Of a stretch of 64,000 bases of DNA, positions 30,456-42,589 are shown piece by piece. The notes below the pieces were generated by a model, which saw only the letters and a list, made by a program, of their open reading frames with translations, searched no databases and was not told where the DNA came from. Every line of letters starts with the position of its first letter. The first letter of the stretch is position 1. Source of the stretch: Streptomyces sp. TRM68367 (GTDB lineage: Bacteria > Actinomycetota > Actinomycetes > Streptomycetales > Streptomycetaceae); contig NZ_JACTVI010000013.1 in the NCBI RefSeq assembly GCF_014495685.1, forward strand, positions 58,489 through 122,488. The letters run 5' to 3'. Made by a program: the position numbers and the translations under genes.

Positions 30456-30911
30456 GTGCACACAGTGTCCGGTGGAGAGGTGGCCGGCATCCTGGTGGCC
30501 GTCTTCTGGGCGATCCTGGTCTCCTTCCTCGCCGTGGCGTTGGCGAGGGTGGCCCAGACGCTCAGGGCGACCACCAAGCTCGTGGCGGACGTGACCGATC
30601 AGGCCGTCCCGCTGCTGGCCGACGCCTCCTCGGCGGTGCGCTCCGCGCAGACCCAGATCGACCGGGTCGACGCGATCGCCTCCGACGTGCAGGAGGTCAC
30701 CGCCAACGCCTCCGCGCTCTCCAGCACCGTCGCCTCCACCTTCGGCGGCCCCCTGGTCAAGGTCGCCGCCTTCGGCTACGGCGTACGCCGGGCCATCGGC
30801 GGCCGCAAGGAGGAGGAGCCGCCCGGCGCATCGCGCCGTACCGTGATCGTGGGCCGTACCATCCCGGCCGCGCGGCGGGGGAAGCGGAACACCCGGAAGA
30901 AGAGGGACTGA
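30456..30911 (+). CDS. DUF948 membrane-anchored protein
   Basis: The 151-residue protein has one N-terminal membrane helix (GILVAVFWAILVSFLAVAL), an amphipathic helical region with heptad character (LADASSAVRSAQTQIDRVDAI) and a basic tail. Both features match DUF948, a family of unknown function. The GTG at 30456 sits next to AGGGAG; a second GTG at 30465 would remove three residues. A small gene and alaS follow closely, an order typical of actinobacteria. Confidence 0.8.
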   Translation: MHTVSGGEVAGILVAVFWAILVSFLAVALARVAQTLRATTKLVADVTDQAVPLLADASSAVRSAQTQIDRVDAIASDVQEVTANASALSSTVASTFGGPLVKVAAFGYGVRRAIGGRKEEEPPGASRRTVIVGRTIPAARRGKRNTRKKRD

Positions 30912-30918
30912 CCCAGCA

Positions 30919-31278
30919 ATGTTCCGCCGTACGTTCTGGTTCACCACCGGCGTCGCCGCCGGAGTGTGGGCCACCACCAAGGTCAACCGGAAGCTGAAGC
31001 AGCTCACCCCCGAGAACCTCGCCAAGCAGGCGGCGAACAAGGCGATCGAGGCGGGCGGCCGGTTCAAGGACCGCGCGGTGGGCTTCGCGCTCGACGTCCG
31101 CGACAACATGGCCCAGCGGGAGGCCGAACTGGGCGACGCGCTCGGCGTCAACGCCTCCGTCGACCCCGGACTCCCCGCACCGCGGAGCTTCGCCGCGATC
31201 GAGAACCGCAACAGCCCGAAGTACGTCGAGGGCTCGGCGTACACGACGTACTCGTACAACCGGAATGAGGACCACTGA
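30919..31278 (+). CDS. Small conserved actinobacterial protein (DUF6167-like)
   Basis: The 119-residue protein starts [20 protein letters not shown], a short membrane-inserting helix, then a basic helical region ([21 protein letters not shown]) and a tail rich in tyrosine and asparagine. It begins 7 bp after the DUF948 gene, and its TGA shares one base with the alaS ATG, so the three are translationally linked. No function is known. Confidence 0.8.
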   Translation: MFRRTFWFTTGVAAGVWATTKVNRKLKQLTPENLAKQAANKAIEAGGRFKDRAVGFALDVRDNMAQREAELGDALGVNASVDPGLPAPRSFAAIENRNSPKYVEGSAYTTYSYNRNEDH

Positions 31279-33950
31279 TGGAGTCGGCTGAGATCCGCCG
31301 CCGCTGGTTGAGCTTCTTCGAGGAGCGCGGTCACACCGTCGTCCCTTCGGCGTCGCTCATCGCGGACGACCCGACTCTGCTCCTCGTCAACGCCGGCATG
31401 GTGCCCTTCAAGCCCTACTTCCTGGGCGAGACCACGCCGCCGTTCCCACGCGCCACCAGCGTGCAGAAGTGCGTGCGCACGCCCGACATCGAAGAGGTCG
31501 GCAAGACCACGCGGCACGGCACGTTCTTCCAGATGTGCGGCAACTTCTCCTTCGGCGACTACTTCAAGGAAGGCGCCATCAAGTATGCCTGGGAGCTGCT
31601 CACCAGCCCCCAGGACAAGGGCGGTTACGGCCTCGACCCCGAGCGCCTGTGGATCACCGTCTACAAGGACGACGACGAGGCCGAGCGCATCTGGCACGAC
31701 GTCGTCGGCGTGCCCAAGGAGCGCATCCAGCGCCTGGGCATGAAGGACAACTACTGGTCCATGGGCGTCCCCGGGCCCTGCGGCCCCTGTTCCGAGATCA
31801 ACTACGACCGCGGTCCCGAGTTCGGCGTCGAGGGCGGCCCCGCCGTCAACGACGAGCGGTACGTGGAGATCTGGAACCTGGTCTTCATGCAGTACGAGCG
31901 CGGCGAGGGCATCGGCAAGGACAACTTCGAGATCCTCGGCGACCTGCCGAGCCAGAACATCGACACCGGTCTGGGCCTTGAGCGGCTCGCCATGATTCTG
32001 CAGGGCGTGCAGAACATGTACGAGATCGACACCTCCATGGCCGTGATCAACAAGGCCACCGAGCTGACCGGCGTCGAGTACGGGGCCGCCGAGGCCTCGG
32101 ACGTGTCCCTGCGCGTGGTCACCGACCACATGCGCACCGCCGTGATGCTCATCGGCGACGGCGTCACCCCCGGCAACGAGGGCCGCGGCTATGTGCTGCG
32201 CCGCATCATGCGCCGCGCCATCCGCAACATGCGCCTGCTCGGCGCCACCGGCCCGGTCGTCAGGGAGCTGATCGACACGGTCATCGAGATGATGGGCCTG
32301 CAGTACCCCGAACTCATCACCGAACGCGAGCGCATCGAGAAGGTCGCCCTCGCCGAGGAGAACGCCTTCCTCAAGACGCTGAAGGCCGGCACCAACATCC
32401 TCGACACCGCCGTGAGCGACACCAAGGCCGCCGGCGGCACGATGCTGCCCGGCGACAAGGCCTTCCTGCTCCACGACACCTGGGGCTTCCCGATCGACCT
32501 CACCCTGGAGATGGCCGCCGAACAGGGCCTGTCCGTGGACGAGCACGGCTTCCGCCGCCTGATGAAGGAGCAGCGGGAGCGCGCCAAGGCCGACGCCCAG
32601 TCCAAGAAGACCGCTCATGCCGACCTCGGCGCCTACCGCGAGATCGCCGACCGGGCCGGCGCCACCGACTTCATCGGCTACACCCACACCGAGGGTGAGT
32701 CCACGATCGTCGGCATCCTCGTCGACGGCATCTCCTCCCCGGCCGCCACCGAGGGCGACGAGGTCGAGATCGTCCTCGACCGCACCCCGTTCTACGCCGA
32801 GGGCGGCGGCCAGATCGGCGACACCGGCCGCATCAAGGCCGACTCCGGTGCCGTCATCGAGGTGCGCGACTGCCAGAAGCCGGTACCGGGCGTGTACGTC
32901 CACAAGGGCGTCGTCCAGGTCGGCGAGGTCACCGTCGGCGCCAAGGCCCACGCCTCGATCGAGGCCCGCCGCCGCAAGGCCATCGCCCGCGCCCACTCGG
33001 CCACGCACCTCACCCACCAGGCCCTGCGCGACGCCCTCGGCCCGACGGCCGCCCAGGCCGGTTCCGAGAACCAGCCAGGCCGCTTCCGTTTCGACTTCGG
33101 CTCGCCGTCCGCCGTACCGCAGACGGTCATGCTGGACGTCGAGCAGAAGATCAACGAGGTGCTCGCCCACGACCTCGACGTGCGCGCCGACGTCATGAGC
33201 CTCGACGAGGCCCGCAAGCAGGGCGCCATCGCCGAGTTCGGCGAGAAGTACGGCGAGCGCGTGCGCGTCGTGACCATCGGCGACTTCTCCAAGGAGCTGT
33301 GCGGCGGCACGCACGTGCACAACACCGCCCAGCTCGGCCTGGTGAAGCTGCTCGGCGAGTCGTCCATCGGCTCCGGTGTGCGCCGTATCGAGGCCCTGGT
33401 GGGCGTGGACGCCTACAGCTTCCTCGCCCGCGAGCACACGGTGGTCAACCAGCTCACGGAACTGCTCAAGGGCCGCCCGGAGGACCTGCCGGAGAAGGTC
33501 TCCTCGATGCTCGGCAAGCTGAAGGACGCCGAGAAGGAGATCGAGAAGTTCCGCGCCGAGAAGGTGCTGCAGGCCGCCGCCGGTCTCGCCGAGTCCGCCA
33601 AGGACGTCCGGGGCGTCGCACTTGTGACCGGTCAGGTACCGGACGGCACGACCGCCGACGACCTGCGCAAGCTGGTCCTCGACGTGCGCGGCCGCATCCA
33701 GGGCGGCAGGGCCGCCGTGGTGGCCCTGTTCACGACGGTCAACGGCAAGCCACTGACGGTCATCGCCACCAACGAGGCCGCCCGCGAGCGCGGCCTGAAG
33801 GCCGGCGACCTGGTCCGCACGGCCGCCAAGACCCTCGGCGGCGGCGGAGGCGGCAAGCCGGACGTCGCCCAGGGCGGCGGCCAGAACCCCGCCGCCATCG
33901 GCGAGGCCGTCGACGCCGTCGAACGCCTCGTCGCCGACACCGCCAAGTAA
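31278..33950 (+). CDS. alaS: Alanyl-tRNA synthetase
   Basis: The 890-residue class II enzyme charges tRNA-Ala. It has the catalytic core with [16 protein letters not shown] and [13 protein letters not shown], the editing domain with zinc-type motifs H573-x3-H577 (HSATH) and C675-x3-H679 (CGGTH), and the C-terminal C-Ala domain ending in a glycine-rich [15 protein letters not shown] segment. The ATG overlaps the stop of the preceding small gene. ruvX follows after 15 bp. Confidence 0.96.
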   Translation: MESAEIRRRWLSFFEERGHTVVPSASLIADDPTLLLVNAGMVPFKPYFLGETTPPFPRATSVQKCVRTPDIEEVGKTTRHGTFFQMCGNFSFGDYFKEGAIKYAWELLTSPQDKGGYGLDPERLWITVYKDDDEAERIWHDVVGVPKERIQRLGMKDNYWSMGVPGPCGPCSEINYDRGPEFGVEGGPAVNDERYVEIWNLVFMQYERGEGIGKDNFEILGDLPSQNIDTGLGLERLAMILQGVQNMYEIDTSMAVINKATELTGVEYGAAEASDVSLRVVTDHMRTAVMLIGDGVTPGNEGRGYVLRRIMRRAIRNMRLLGATGPVVRELIDTVIEMMGLQYPELITERERIEKVALAEENAFLKTLKAGTNILDTAVSDTKAAGGTMLPGDKAFLLHDTWGFPIDLTLEMAAEQGLSVDEHGFRRLMKEQRERAKADAQSKKTAHADLGAYREIADRAGATDFIGYTHTEGESTIVGILVDGISSPAATEGDEVEIVLDRTPFYAEGGGQIGDTGRIKADSGAVIEVRDCQKPVPGVYVHKGVVQVGEVTVGAKAHASIEARRRKAIARAHSATHLTHQALRDALGPTAAQAGSENQPGRFRFDFGSPSAVPQTVMLDVEQKINEVLAHDLDVRADVMSLDEARKQGAIAEFGEKYGERVRVVTIGDFSKELCGGTHVHNTAQLGLVKLLGESSIGSGVRRIEALVGVDAYSFLAREHTVVNQLTELLKGRPEDLPEKVSSMLGKLKDAEKEIEKFRAEKVLQAAAGLAESAKDVRGVALVTGQVPDGTTADDLRKLVLDVRGRIQGGRAAVVALFTTVNGKPLTVIATNEAARERGLKAGDLVRTAAKTLGGGGGGKPDVAQGGGQNPAAIGEAVDAVERLVADTAK

Positions 33951-33965
33951 GAAACGGCTGAGTAC

Positions 33966-34430
33966 ATGCGCAGAGGACGTCGACTCGCCATCGACGTTGG
34001 GGACGCCCGCATCGGGGTCGCCTCGTGCGACCCCGACGGGATCCTCGCCACCCCGGTGGAGACCGTCCCCGGACGGGACGTTCCCGCAGCTCACCGCCGG
34101 TTGAAGCAACTGGTCGAGGAGTACGAACCGATCGAGGTCGTCGTCGGCCTCCCACGCTCCCTCAAGGGAGGCGAGGGCCCGGCCGCCGTCAAGGTCCGCG
34201 GCTTCGCCCAGGAACTGGCCCGCATGATCGCCCCCGTTCCGGTGAGACTCGTCGACGAACGCATGACGACGGTGACGGCCAGTCAGGGGCTGCGCGCCTC
34301 AGGCGTGAAGACCCGGAAGGGCCGCTCCGTGATCGACCAGGCGGCCGCGGTGGTCATCCTGCAACAGGCGCTCGAATCCGAACGGGTGTCAGGTAAAGCA
34401 CCCGGCGAAGGCGTCGAAGTGGTCATCTGA
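33966..34430 (+). CDS. ruvX: Holliday junction resolvase-like protein RuvX/YqgF
   Basis: The 154-residue RNase H-fold protein has the conserved AIDVGDARIGVA and VDERMTTVTA motifs. E. coli YqgF processes the 5' end of pre-16S rRNA, and the Mycobacterium homologue resolves four-way junctions. It follows alaS and precedes mltG and aroE, an order widely conserved in bacteria. Confidence 0.92.
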   Translation: MRRGRRLAIDVGDARIGVASCDPDGILATPVETVPGRDVPAAHRRLKQLVEEYEPIEVVVGLPRSLKGGEGPAAVKVRGFAQELARMIAPVPVRLVDERMTTVTASQGLRASGVKTRKGRSVIDQAAAVVILQQALESERVSGKAPGEGVEVVI

Positions 34431-34554
34431 TCGCGATACGGTAACGTTCCGCGCGACTGCGGCGGCATTCGAACAGCCGCCGCACACAGAGAGGCGGGAC
34501 GGGCGCCGGATCCACCGAGCCGCGCGACCGCCGCCTCGCGGCTCTAGGGGATCG

Positions 34555-36189
34555 ATGACTGAGTATGGCCGGAGCCAGGGCTCCGAACCGTGGCATCCCG
34601 AGGACCCGTATTACGGGGACGGCGGATGGGGAGGACAGCAGGCTCACGCGGGCCAGCAGTCCCCCTACGGCGGCCAGCCGCAGCACCATCCAGAGCAGCC
34701 GCAGCAGCCGCAGTACGGCGACTGGGGCACCGGTGAGCAGGCCGGATACTGTCAGGCGCAGCAGTACCACCCGTACGACCAGCAGCAGTACGCGGCCCAG
34801 CCCCAGCAGCCCTACGACAACGGCGGCTGGGCCACCGGCACGCACCCGTACCCCGGCGACCCGGCGGACCTGTACGGGCAGCAGACCGCCGCGTACGGCG
34901 GCGGCCACCCCGACTACTACGGCACGCCCGACGGCTACCCGCCACCGGAGCCGCCGAGCCGCAGGCAGGCCGAACCGGAGCCCCGCACGGACTGGGACCC
35001 AGGCCCCGACCAGGGCGAACACGCCTTCTTCGCGGGCGGCGGCGACGCCGACGACGAGGACGACCGCGGCCGTCGACGGGGCAAGGGCGGCAAGGGAGGC
35101 AAGGGCAAGAAGAGCCGCAACGGCTGCGCCTGCCTGGTGGTCGCCCTGGTCTTCGGCGGGGGCATCGCGGGTGCCGGTTACTTCGGGTATCAGTTCTACC
35201 AGGATCGTTACGGCGACGCCCCGGACTTCGCCGGGGAGGGCACGAGCCAGATGGTGACGGTCCAGATCCCCAAGGGCGCGCTCGGCTACGAGATCGGGCG
35301 GCGGCTCAAGGCGGCGGGGGTTGTCAAGAGCGTCGACGCGTTCGTCGCTGCCCAGCAGAAGGCTCCCGGCGAAAAGCAGATCCAGGCAGGAGCCTATCTG
35401 CTGCGCAAGCGGATGTCCGCGGAAAGCGCCGTCGCGATGATGCTGGACCCCAAGAGTCAGAACAATGTGCTGGTCAGGCCGGGCGAGCGCAATGTCACCG
35501 TCTACAAGGCGATCGACCAGAAGCTCGAATTGCCGTCCGGTAGCACCAGGAAGGCCGCCGAGCAGAAATACGAGAGCCTCGGACTGCCGAGCTGGGCGAA
35601 CGACAACAGCGAGATCAAGGACCCGCTGGAGGGCTTCCTCTTCCCGGGCACGTACCCCGCCGCCAAGGGTATGAAGCCCGAGGAAGTCCTGAAGGAGATG
35701 GTGGCCCAGGCCGACGAGAAGTACGGCCAGTACGACCTCGCGGCGAAGGCCAAGCAGCTCGGCCTCAAGAATCCGCTGCAGGTCGTCACGGTCGCGAGCC
35801 TGGTCCAGGCCGAGGGCAAGACCAGCGAGGACTACCGCAGGATGGCGGAGGTGGTCTACAACCGCCTCGACCTCGCGAACCGCCAGACCTACGGTTTCCT
35901 GCAGTTCGACTCGACCTTCAATTACCTGAAGAACGAGAGCAACATCGATATCAGCGAGACGGAGATCAACAGCAACAAGGACCCGTACAACACGTACACC
36001 CGGAAGGGACTGCCGCCCGGCCCGATCGGAAACCCGAGCGAAGTCGCGCTGAAGGCGACGCTCAATCCGACCAAGGAGGGCTGGTACTACTTCGTGGCGG
36101 TGGACGGTGTGAGCAAGACCGAATTCGCCAAGACGCATGCCGAGTTCCAGAGGCTCAAGGACAAGTTCAATGAACGATCGGGCAACTGA
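34555..36189 (+). CDS. mltG: Endolytic murein transglycosylase
   Basis: The 544-residue single-pass protein cleaves nascent peptidoglycan strands outside the cell. Its N-terminal 185 residues are cytoplasmic and dominated by Q, P, Y and G, ending in an acidic then lysine-rich stretch. The membrane helix is at about 191-212, followed by a LysM-like part and the YceG domain. The likely catalytic glutamate is E420 in SLVQAEGKTSEDY, with LQFDSTFNYL further on. The low-complexity tail is longer than in most bacteria and may bind cell-division or growth partners. It overlaps aroE by 20 bp. Confidence 0.9.
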   Translation: MTEYGRSQGSEPWHPEDPYYGDGGWGGQQAHAGQQSPYGGQPQHHPEQPQQPQYGDWGTGEQAGYCQAQQYHPYDQQQYAAQPQQPYDNGGWATGTHPYPGDPADLYGQQTAAYGGGHPDYYGTPDGYPPPEPPSRRQAEPEPRTDWDPGPDQGEHAFFAGGGDADDEDDRGRRRGKGGKGGKGKKSRNGCACLVVALVFGGGIAGAGYFGYQFYQDRYGDAPDFAGEGTSQMVTVQIPKGALGYEIGRRLKAAGVVKSVDAFVAAQQKAPGEKQIQAGAYLLRKRMSAESAVAMMLDPKSQNNVLVRPGERNVTVYKAIDQKLELPSGSTRKAAEQKYESLGLPSWANDNSEIKDPLEGFLFPGTYPAAKGMKPEEVLKEMVAQADEKYGQYDLAAKAKQLGLKNPLQVVTVASLVQAEGKTSEDYRRMAEVVYNRLDLANRQTYGFLQFDSTFNYLKNESNIDISETEINSNKDPYNTYTRKGLPPGPIGNPSEVALKATLNPTKEGWYYFVAVDGVSKTEFAKTHAEFQRLKDKFNERSGN

Positions 36190-37009
36190 CGCCCGCCGGG
36201 CTGCCGTACTCGGCAAGCCCATCGCCCACTCCCTCTCCCCGGTGCTGCACCGCACCGCCTACGAGGAACTGGGACTGACCGACTGGTCGTACGACCGGTT
36301 CGAGGTCGACGAGTCGGCCCTGCCCGGCTTCCTCGCCGGACTCGGGCCGGAGTGGGCGGGACTGTCGCTGACCATGCCGCTCAAGCGGGCCGTCATCCCG
36401 CTGCTCGACGAGATCAGCGAAACGGCTGCCTCCGTCGAGGCGGTCAACACCGTCGTCTTCACCGAGGACCGCCGCCGCGTCGGCGACAACACCGACATCC
36501 CCGGTATGGTCGCCGCCCTGCGCGAGCGCGGCGTCGAACAGGTCGACTCCGCCGCGATCCTCGGCGCCGGCGCCACCGCCTCCTCGGCGCTGGCCGCCCT
36601 GGCCCGCATCTGCACCGGCGAGGTCGTCGCCTATGTGCGCAGCGAGGCCCGCGCCGCCGAGATGCGGCAGTGGGGCGAGCGGCTCGACGTCGAGGTACGC
36701 ACCGCCGACTGGTCGGACGCGGCGCGGGCCCTGCACGCCCCGCTGGTGATCGCGACCACCCCGGCCGGTACGACCGACGCGCTCGCCGCGGCCGTACCGG
36801 AGCGGCCCGCCACCCTCTTCGACGTGCTCTACGACCCGTGGCCCACCGAGCTCGCCGCCCACTGGTCGGCCTACGGCGGGGCCGTGGTCAGCGGCCTCGA
36901 CCTGCTGGTGCACCAGGCGGCGCTGCAGGTCGAGCAGATGACGGGCCGCACCCCGGCCCCCCTCGACGCCATACGAAAAGCGGGCGAACACGCCCTCGCG
37001 GCCCGCTAG
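36170..37009 (+). CDS. aroE: Shikimate dehydrogenase
   Basis: The 279-residue enzyme reduces 3-dehydroshikimate with NADPH. Substrate residues include the SLSP motif at 21-24, catalytic K72 in LTMPLK and the aspartate in DNTDIPG near 106. The nucleotide-binding loop is LGAGATASSA. The ATG at 36170 lies inside the mltG 3' end. It heads a group of shikimate genes completed by aroC, aroK and aroB. Confidence 0.93.
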   Translation: MNDRATDARRAAVLGKPIAHSLSPVLHRTAYEELGLTDWSYDRFEVDESALPGFLAGLGPEWAGLSLTMPLKRAVIPLLDEISETAASVEAVNTVVFTEDRRRVGDNTDIPGMVAALRERGVEQVDSAAILGAGATASSALAALARICTGEVVAYVRSEARAAEMRQWGERLDVEVRTADWSDAARALHAPLVIATTPAGTTDALAAAVPERPATLFDVLYDPWPTELAAHWSAYGGAVVSGLDLLVHQAALQVEQMTGRTPAPLDAIRKAGEHALAAR

Positions 37010-37049
37010 GTCCCCCTGTTCCGCAGGGGCCAGGGGGAGGGGAACACAC

Positions 37050-37355
37050 GTGGCCGCGCAGTACGGCCAGGGACGCGGGGCCGACTACCTCGGGTCGTAC
37101 GCGCCACAGCAGCCCCAGCCAGGTGAGCAGGGGCGCGGCGCCGACCACCTGGGACCTACGCGCCGCGGCAGGACTGGGCCGGTCAGCCCGGGGTACCTCC
37201 GTCCGCCTGATGGACCGGCGGCCGGGTCCGGCCGCCGGACGTGGGAGGATCGGAGGTGGCGGACCGGAGCCGCGCACCCGGTCGCGCCGTCGCTGTACGC
37301 GAGGACCCGCGTACGCAGGGAAGTACCAGGGCGCGAGACTGAGGAGCACCGTTGA
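37050..37355 (+). CDS. Short ORF with an internal duplication, possibly frameshifted
   Basis: A GTG at 37050 with GGGAGGGG before it opens a 101-codon frame ending inside the aroC start. Its first part contains a repeat: [19 protein letters not shown] then QGRGADHLG. In the DNA, the second copy lacks one base after CACCTGGGA; restoring the frame would continue [13 protein letters not shown] and then stop. The remaining 55 codons therefore look like read-through of a shifted frame. Third positions of the first half are almost all G or C. It is either a small real protein or a relic. The 342-bp aroE-aroC gap contains nothing else I can identify. Confidence 0.35.
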   Translation: MAAQYGQGRGADYLGSYAPQQPQPGEQGRGADHLGPTRRGRTGPVSPGYLRPPDGPAAGSGRRTWEDRRWRTGAAHPVAPSLYARTRVRREVPGRETEEHR

Positions 37356-38532
37356 GCAGGTTGCGCTGGCTGACCGCGGGGGAGTCCCACGGTCCCGCAC
37401 TCGTGGCGACGCTGGAGGGCCTTCCCGCCGGAGTGCCGATCACCACGGAGATGGTGGCGGACCACCTGGCCCGGCGCCGGCTCGGCTACGGACGCGGTGC
37501 GCGGATGAAGTTCGAGCAGGACGAGGTCACCTTCGTCGGCGGCGTCCGGCACGGCCTCAGCCTGGGCTCCCCGGTCGCGATCATGGTGGGCAACAGCGAG
37601 TGGCCGAAGTGGGAGCAGGTCATGGCAGCCGACCCGGTCGACCCGGAGGTCCTCGCCGGTCTGGCCCGCAACGCGCCGCTGACCCGGCCCCGGCCCGGCC
37701 ACGCGGACCTGGCGGGCATGCAGAAGTACGGCTTCGACGAGGCGAGGCCGGTGCTGGAGCGGGCGAGCGCGCGGGAGACCGCGGCGCGTGTCGCGCTGGG
37801 CGCGGTGGCCCGGTCGTACCTGAAGGAGACGGCCGGCATCGAGATCGTCTCCCATGTGGTCGAACTGGCCGCGGCGAAGGCGCCGTACGGGGTGTACCCG
37901 AAGCCGTCGGATGTGGAGAGGCTGGACGCCGATCCGGTGCGCTGTCTGGACGCGGACGCGTCGAAGGCGATGGTCGCGGAGATCGACCAGGCCCACAAGG
38001 ACGGCGACACCCTGGGTGGTGTGGTGGAGGTGCTGGCGTACGGCGTGCCGGTGGGTCTGGGCTCGCACGTGCACTGGGACCGTCGCCTGGATGCCCGCCT
38101 GGCCGCGGCGCTGATGGGCATCCAGGCGATCAAGGGTGTCGAGGTCGGCGACGGCTTCGAGCTGGCGCGGGTGCCGGGGTCCAAGGCACACGACGAGATC
38201 GTCTCCACCGGCGAGGGCATCCGGCGGGCCACCGGCCGTTCCGGTGGCACCGAGGGCGGGCTGTCCACGGGTGAGTTGCTGCGGGTGCGTGCCGCGATGA
38301 AGCCGATCGCGACGGTGCCGCGGGCGCTGGCGACCGTGGACGTGGTCACCGGCGAGGCGACGCAGGCCCATCACCAGCGCTCGGACGTCTGCGCGGTACC
38401 GGCGGCCGGCATCGTCGCCGAGGCGATGGTCGCGCTGGTCCTGGCGGACGCGGTCGCGGAGAAGTTCGGCGGCGACAGCGTGACCGAGACCCGCCGCAAC
38501 GTCCGGTCGTACCTCGACAACATCGCCATCCG

Positions 38533-38536
<4 letters not shown>
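37352..38536 (+). CDS. aroC: Chorismate synthase
   Basis: The 394-residue FMN-dependent enzyme converts 5-enolpyruvylshikimate 3-phosphate to chorismate. Signatures are [13 protein letters not shown] at the N-terminus, [14 protein letters not shown] and the late [13 protein letters not shown]. The start is a TTG at 37352 with GAGGAG upstream. It overlaps aroK by four bases. Confidence 0.95.
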
Positions 38537-40136
<1,600 letters not shown>

Positions 40137-40188
40137 GGACTCCGGTACGCCTTCTGCCCGATTCGCCTTGTGCCACTGGGCACTTCAC

Positions 40189-40228
40189 ACCGCCCCTGGC
40201 CGTTCACCAATCGACGACCAGGGGCGGT
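40189..40228 (+). terminator. Hairpin after aroB
   Basis: ACCGCCCCTGG at 40189-40199 pairs perfectly with 40218-40228 across an 18-base loop. It lies between aroB and the P-loop protein gene and may end the aro transcript. Confidence 0.5.
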
Positions 40229-40299
40229 ACCGTTCGGTAGCAACGGCGGGCCCGCCCGCTGTCAGCGCCCATCGCCTGTACGAGACGGAGTGGCACCGG

Positions 40300-41208
40300 A
40301 TGCAGCACGCAGTGGGTTCTCCGCTGCCGCCGCCCCACCAGCCGGGGCACGGACCGGCCGCCGGCTGGTCGCCGGCCGCACACCACCCGGGTCCGCCCCC
40401 GGGAGCGCACCAGGGGCCGGCCCCCGTGCCCCCGCCGCACCCGGCACCGGGCTTCACCGGAGCACCCCCGGGCCCGGTCCCGCCCGTGCCGCACCAGCCC
40501 GCCCCGCACCCGTCGGCCCCCCAGCAGCCGGCTGCGCAGCACGCCCCGGCACCACCCACGCCGGAGACCACCGGCCACGTACCGCTTCCGCCCGGCGGCC
40601 CGGTCGGCATGCCCAGCACGCCACCGGCCACCACCGCCCCCGACCCGACGACCACGACCCTCGCGGTGCTGCTCATAGGCCCCGCGGGCGCCGGCAAGAC
40701 CAGCGTCGCCAAACACTGGGCCGACCACCGCCGTGTGCCCACCGCTCACATCAGCCTCGACGACGTGCGCGAATGGGTCCGCTCCGGCTTCGCCGACCCC
40801 CAGTCCGGCTGGAACGACAACTCCGAGGCCCAGTACCGCCTGGCCCGCCGCACCTGCGGCTTCGCCGCACGCAACTTCCTCGCCAACGGCATCTCGTGCA
40901 TCCTCGACGACGCCGTCTTCCCCGACCGCCCCGTCGTCGGCCTCGGCGGCTGGAAACGCCACGTCGGCCCCGGCCTGCTCCCGGTCGTGCTGCTGCCCGG
41001 CCTCGACATCGTCCTGGAACGCAACGCCGAACGCACCGGCAACCGCCGCCTCACCGACGAGGAGGTCGCCCGCATCCACGGCCGCATGGCCGGCTGGTAC
41101 GGCTCCGGCCTCCCCATCATCGACAACTCCCAACTCGGCATCCCGGAAACAGCCCGAGTCCTCAACGAGGTCCTGTCAAGATCAATCGCAAGCCCCCCGA
41201 ACTGGTAG
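40300..41208 (+). CDS. P-loop ATPase/kinase-like protein with a proline-rich N-terminus
   Basis: The 302-residue protein has about 115 N-terminal residues composed mostly of P, H, A and Q, then a folded domain with Walker A GPAGAGKTS near residue 130. It continues with LDDVREWVRSG, CILDDAVFP and a lid-like region EVARIHGRMAGWYG, features of small nucleotide kinases or zeta-toxin-like phosphotransferases. The start is the ATG at 40300; upstream frame sequence looks non-coding. No antitoxin-like partner lies beside it. The substrate is unknown. It lies between aroB and the M24 protein. Confidence 0.75.
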   Translation: MQHAVGSPLPPPHQPGHGPAAGWSPAAHHPGPPPGAHQGPAPVPPPHPAPGFTGAPPGPVPPVPHQPAPHPSAPQQPAAQHAPAPPTPETTGHVPLPPGGPVGMPSTPPATTAPDPTTTTLAVLLIGPAGAGKTSVAKHWADHRRVPTAHISLDDVREWVRSGFADPQSGWNDNSEAQYRLARRTCGFAARNFLANGISCILDDAVFPDRPVVGLGGWKRHVGPGLLPVVLLPGLDIVLERNAERTGNRRLTDEEVARIHGRMAGWYGSGLPIIDNSQLGIPETARVLNEVLSRSIASPPNW

Positions 41209-41426
41209 CCCAGGAGGAGTGGGGTGCCTCGTAGCCAAGGGGAGCGGAGAAACCTCAGGGCGCGGGGCTGTGTCAAATATGCGGCCCCGCCGCGTGGGCG
41301 CTCCGCCGCGTGGGCGAGCCAAGCCCCACCGGCGCGCACCCGGCGTACAACCTCAAGCGGCACCCCCTACTCCGATCGGCGCCCTCCCAACCGGCACAAA
41401 TCGCCCACCCCTCCTACGCTCGTCTC

Positions 41427-42533
41427 ATGTCAGAGGTGTACGAGGCACGCCGAACCCGGCTGAGGGCACGCTGCAACGCCGGCGGCAGCCAATCCGCGCT
41501 GATCTCCCGCCCCGCCAACGTGCGCTACCTCGCCGGCGCCGCCCCCCAGAACGCCGTCCTGCTGCTCGGCAGGACCGAGGACGTGCTCGTCTTCGCCGGC
41601 CCACCGGACGACCGCCCCACCCACGGCCACCCCGACGACTCGCTCCGCCTGCACACCCTCCCCGGCTCCGGCGGCGACCCCGCCGTCGCCGCCGCCGACC
41701 TCGCCACCGCCCAGCGCGCCGACTCCCTCGCCGTGGAGGAACACCACCTCACCGTCGCCCGCCACCGCGCCCTCCGCCAGGTCGCCCCGCGCCTGCGGCT
41801 CGCCGACCTCGGCGGCGCGGTCGAGCAGCTCAGGGTCGTCAAGGACGAGGAGGAGCTCTCCTGCGTGCGCATCGGCGCCGAGATCGTCGACCAGGCGCTG
41901 GGCGAACTCCTCGAATCCATCCTCGTCGGCCGCACCGAGCGCCACCTCGCCCTGGAACTGGAGCGACGCCTCGTCGACCACGGCGCCGACGGGCCCGCCT
42001 TCCCGACCGCGGTCGCCACCGGACCGAACGCGGGCCGCCGTGGTCACCGCCCCACCGACCGCCGTGTCGAGGAGGGCGACTTCCTCTCCGTCTGCCTCGG
42101 CGCCGTCTACCGCGGCTACCGCTGTGAGATCGGCCGTACCTTCGTCATCGGCACCGCGCCCGCGGACTGGCAGATCGAGCTGTACGACCTGGTCTTCGCC
42201 GCCCAGCGCGCCGGACGCGAGGCCCTGGCACCCGGCGCCGCCTGCCGCGATGTTGACCGCGCCGCACGTCAGGTGCTGGACTCAGGGGGGTACGCCGAGG
42301 CCCTGCCTCCCCTCACCGGTCACGGGCTCGGACTCGAAATCGACGAGGACCCGCAGTTGGCCCCCGCGGCCATGGGTAAACTGGACGCTTGCGTGCCGGT
42401 CACCGTCGAACCGGGGGTCCACCTCCCGGGCCGGGGTGGTGTCCGGATCGATGACACGCTCGTCGTGCGCCCCGAGGCGGACGGCGGACCCGAGCTACTC
42501 ACCATCACGACCAAGGAGCTGCTCGCGCTCTAG
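41427..42533 (+). CDS. M24 family (Xaa-Pro peptidase-like) protein with altered metal ligands
   Basis: The 368-residue protein has an N-terminal creatinase-like domain and a C-terminal pita-bread domain. Aligned with PepQ/PepP by eye, the five metal ligands D-D-H-E-E read C223, E234, H299, E328 and D342. Three of the five differ, including an aspartate-to-cysteine change, although neighbouring residues ([36 protein letters not shown]) are conserved. It may use another metal, have weak activity, or be a non-catalytic relative. It starts at ATG 41427 and precedes efp, where M24 peptidases are often found. Confidence 0.85.
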   Translation: MSEVYEARRTRLRARCNAGGSQSALISRPANVRYLAGAAPQNAVLLLGRTEDVLVFAGPPDDRPTHGHPDDSLRLHTLPGSGGDPAVAAADLATAQRADSLAVEEHHLTVARHRALRQVAPRLRLADLGGAVEQLRVVKDEEELSCVRIGAEIVDQALGELLESILVGRTERHLALELERRLVDHGADGPAFPTAVATGPNAGRRGHRPTDRRVEEGDFLSVCLGAVYRGYRCEIGRTFVIGTAPADWQIELYDLVFAAQRAGREALAPGAACRDVDRAARQVLDSGGYAEALPPLTGHGLGLEIDEDPQLAPAAMGKLDACVPVTVEPGVHLPGRGGVRIDDTLVVRPEADGGPELLTITTKELLAL

Positions 42534-42589
42534 CCTCGCGCTGCGCGCCTGCCCCGGGGTCGTACGTCAGTCCAGGAGATTCCGCAACC

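Noticed and set aside
30435..34109. 1224-codon open frame on the minus strand
   Set aside because: It is antisense to the DUF948 gene, alaS and ruvX, with shadow-frame composition.
40300..41208. Toxin of a toxin-antitoxin pair
   Set aside because: The fold hints at zeta toxins, but there is no small antitoxin gene next to it and the proline-rich fusion is atypical.
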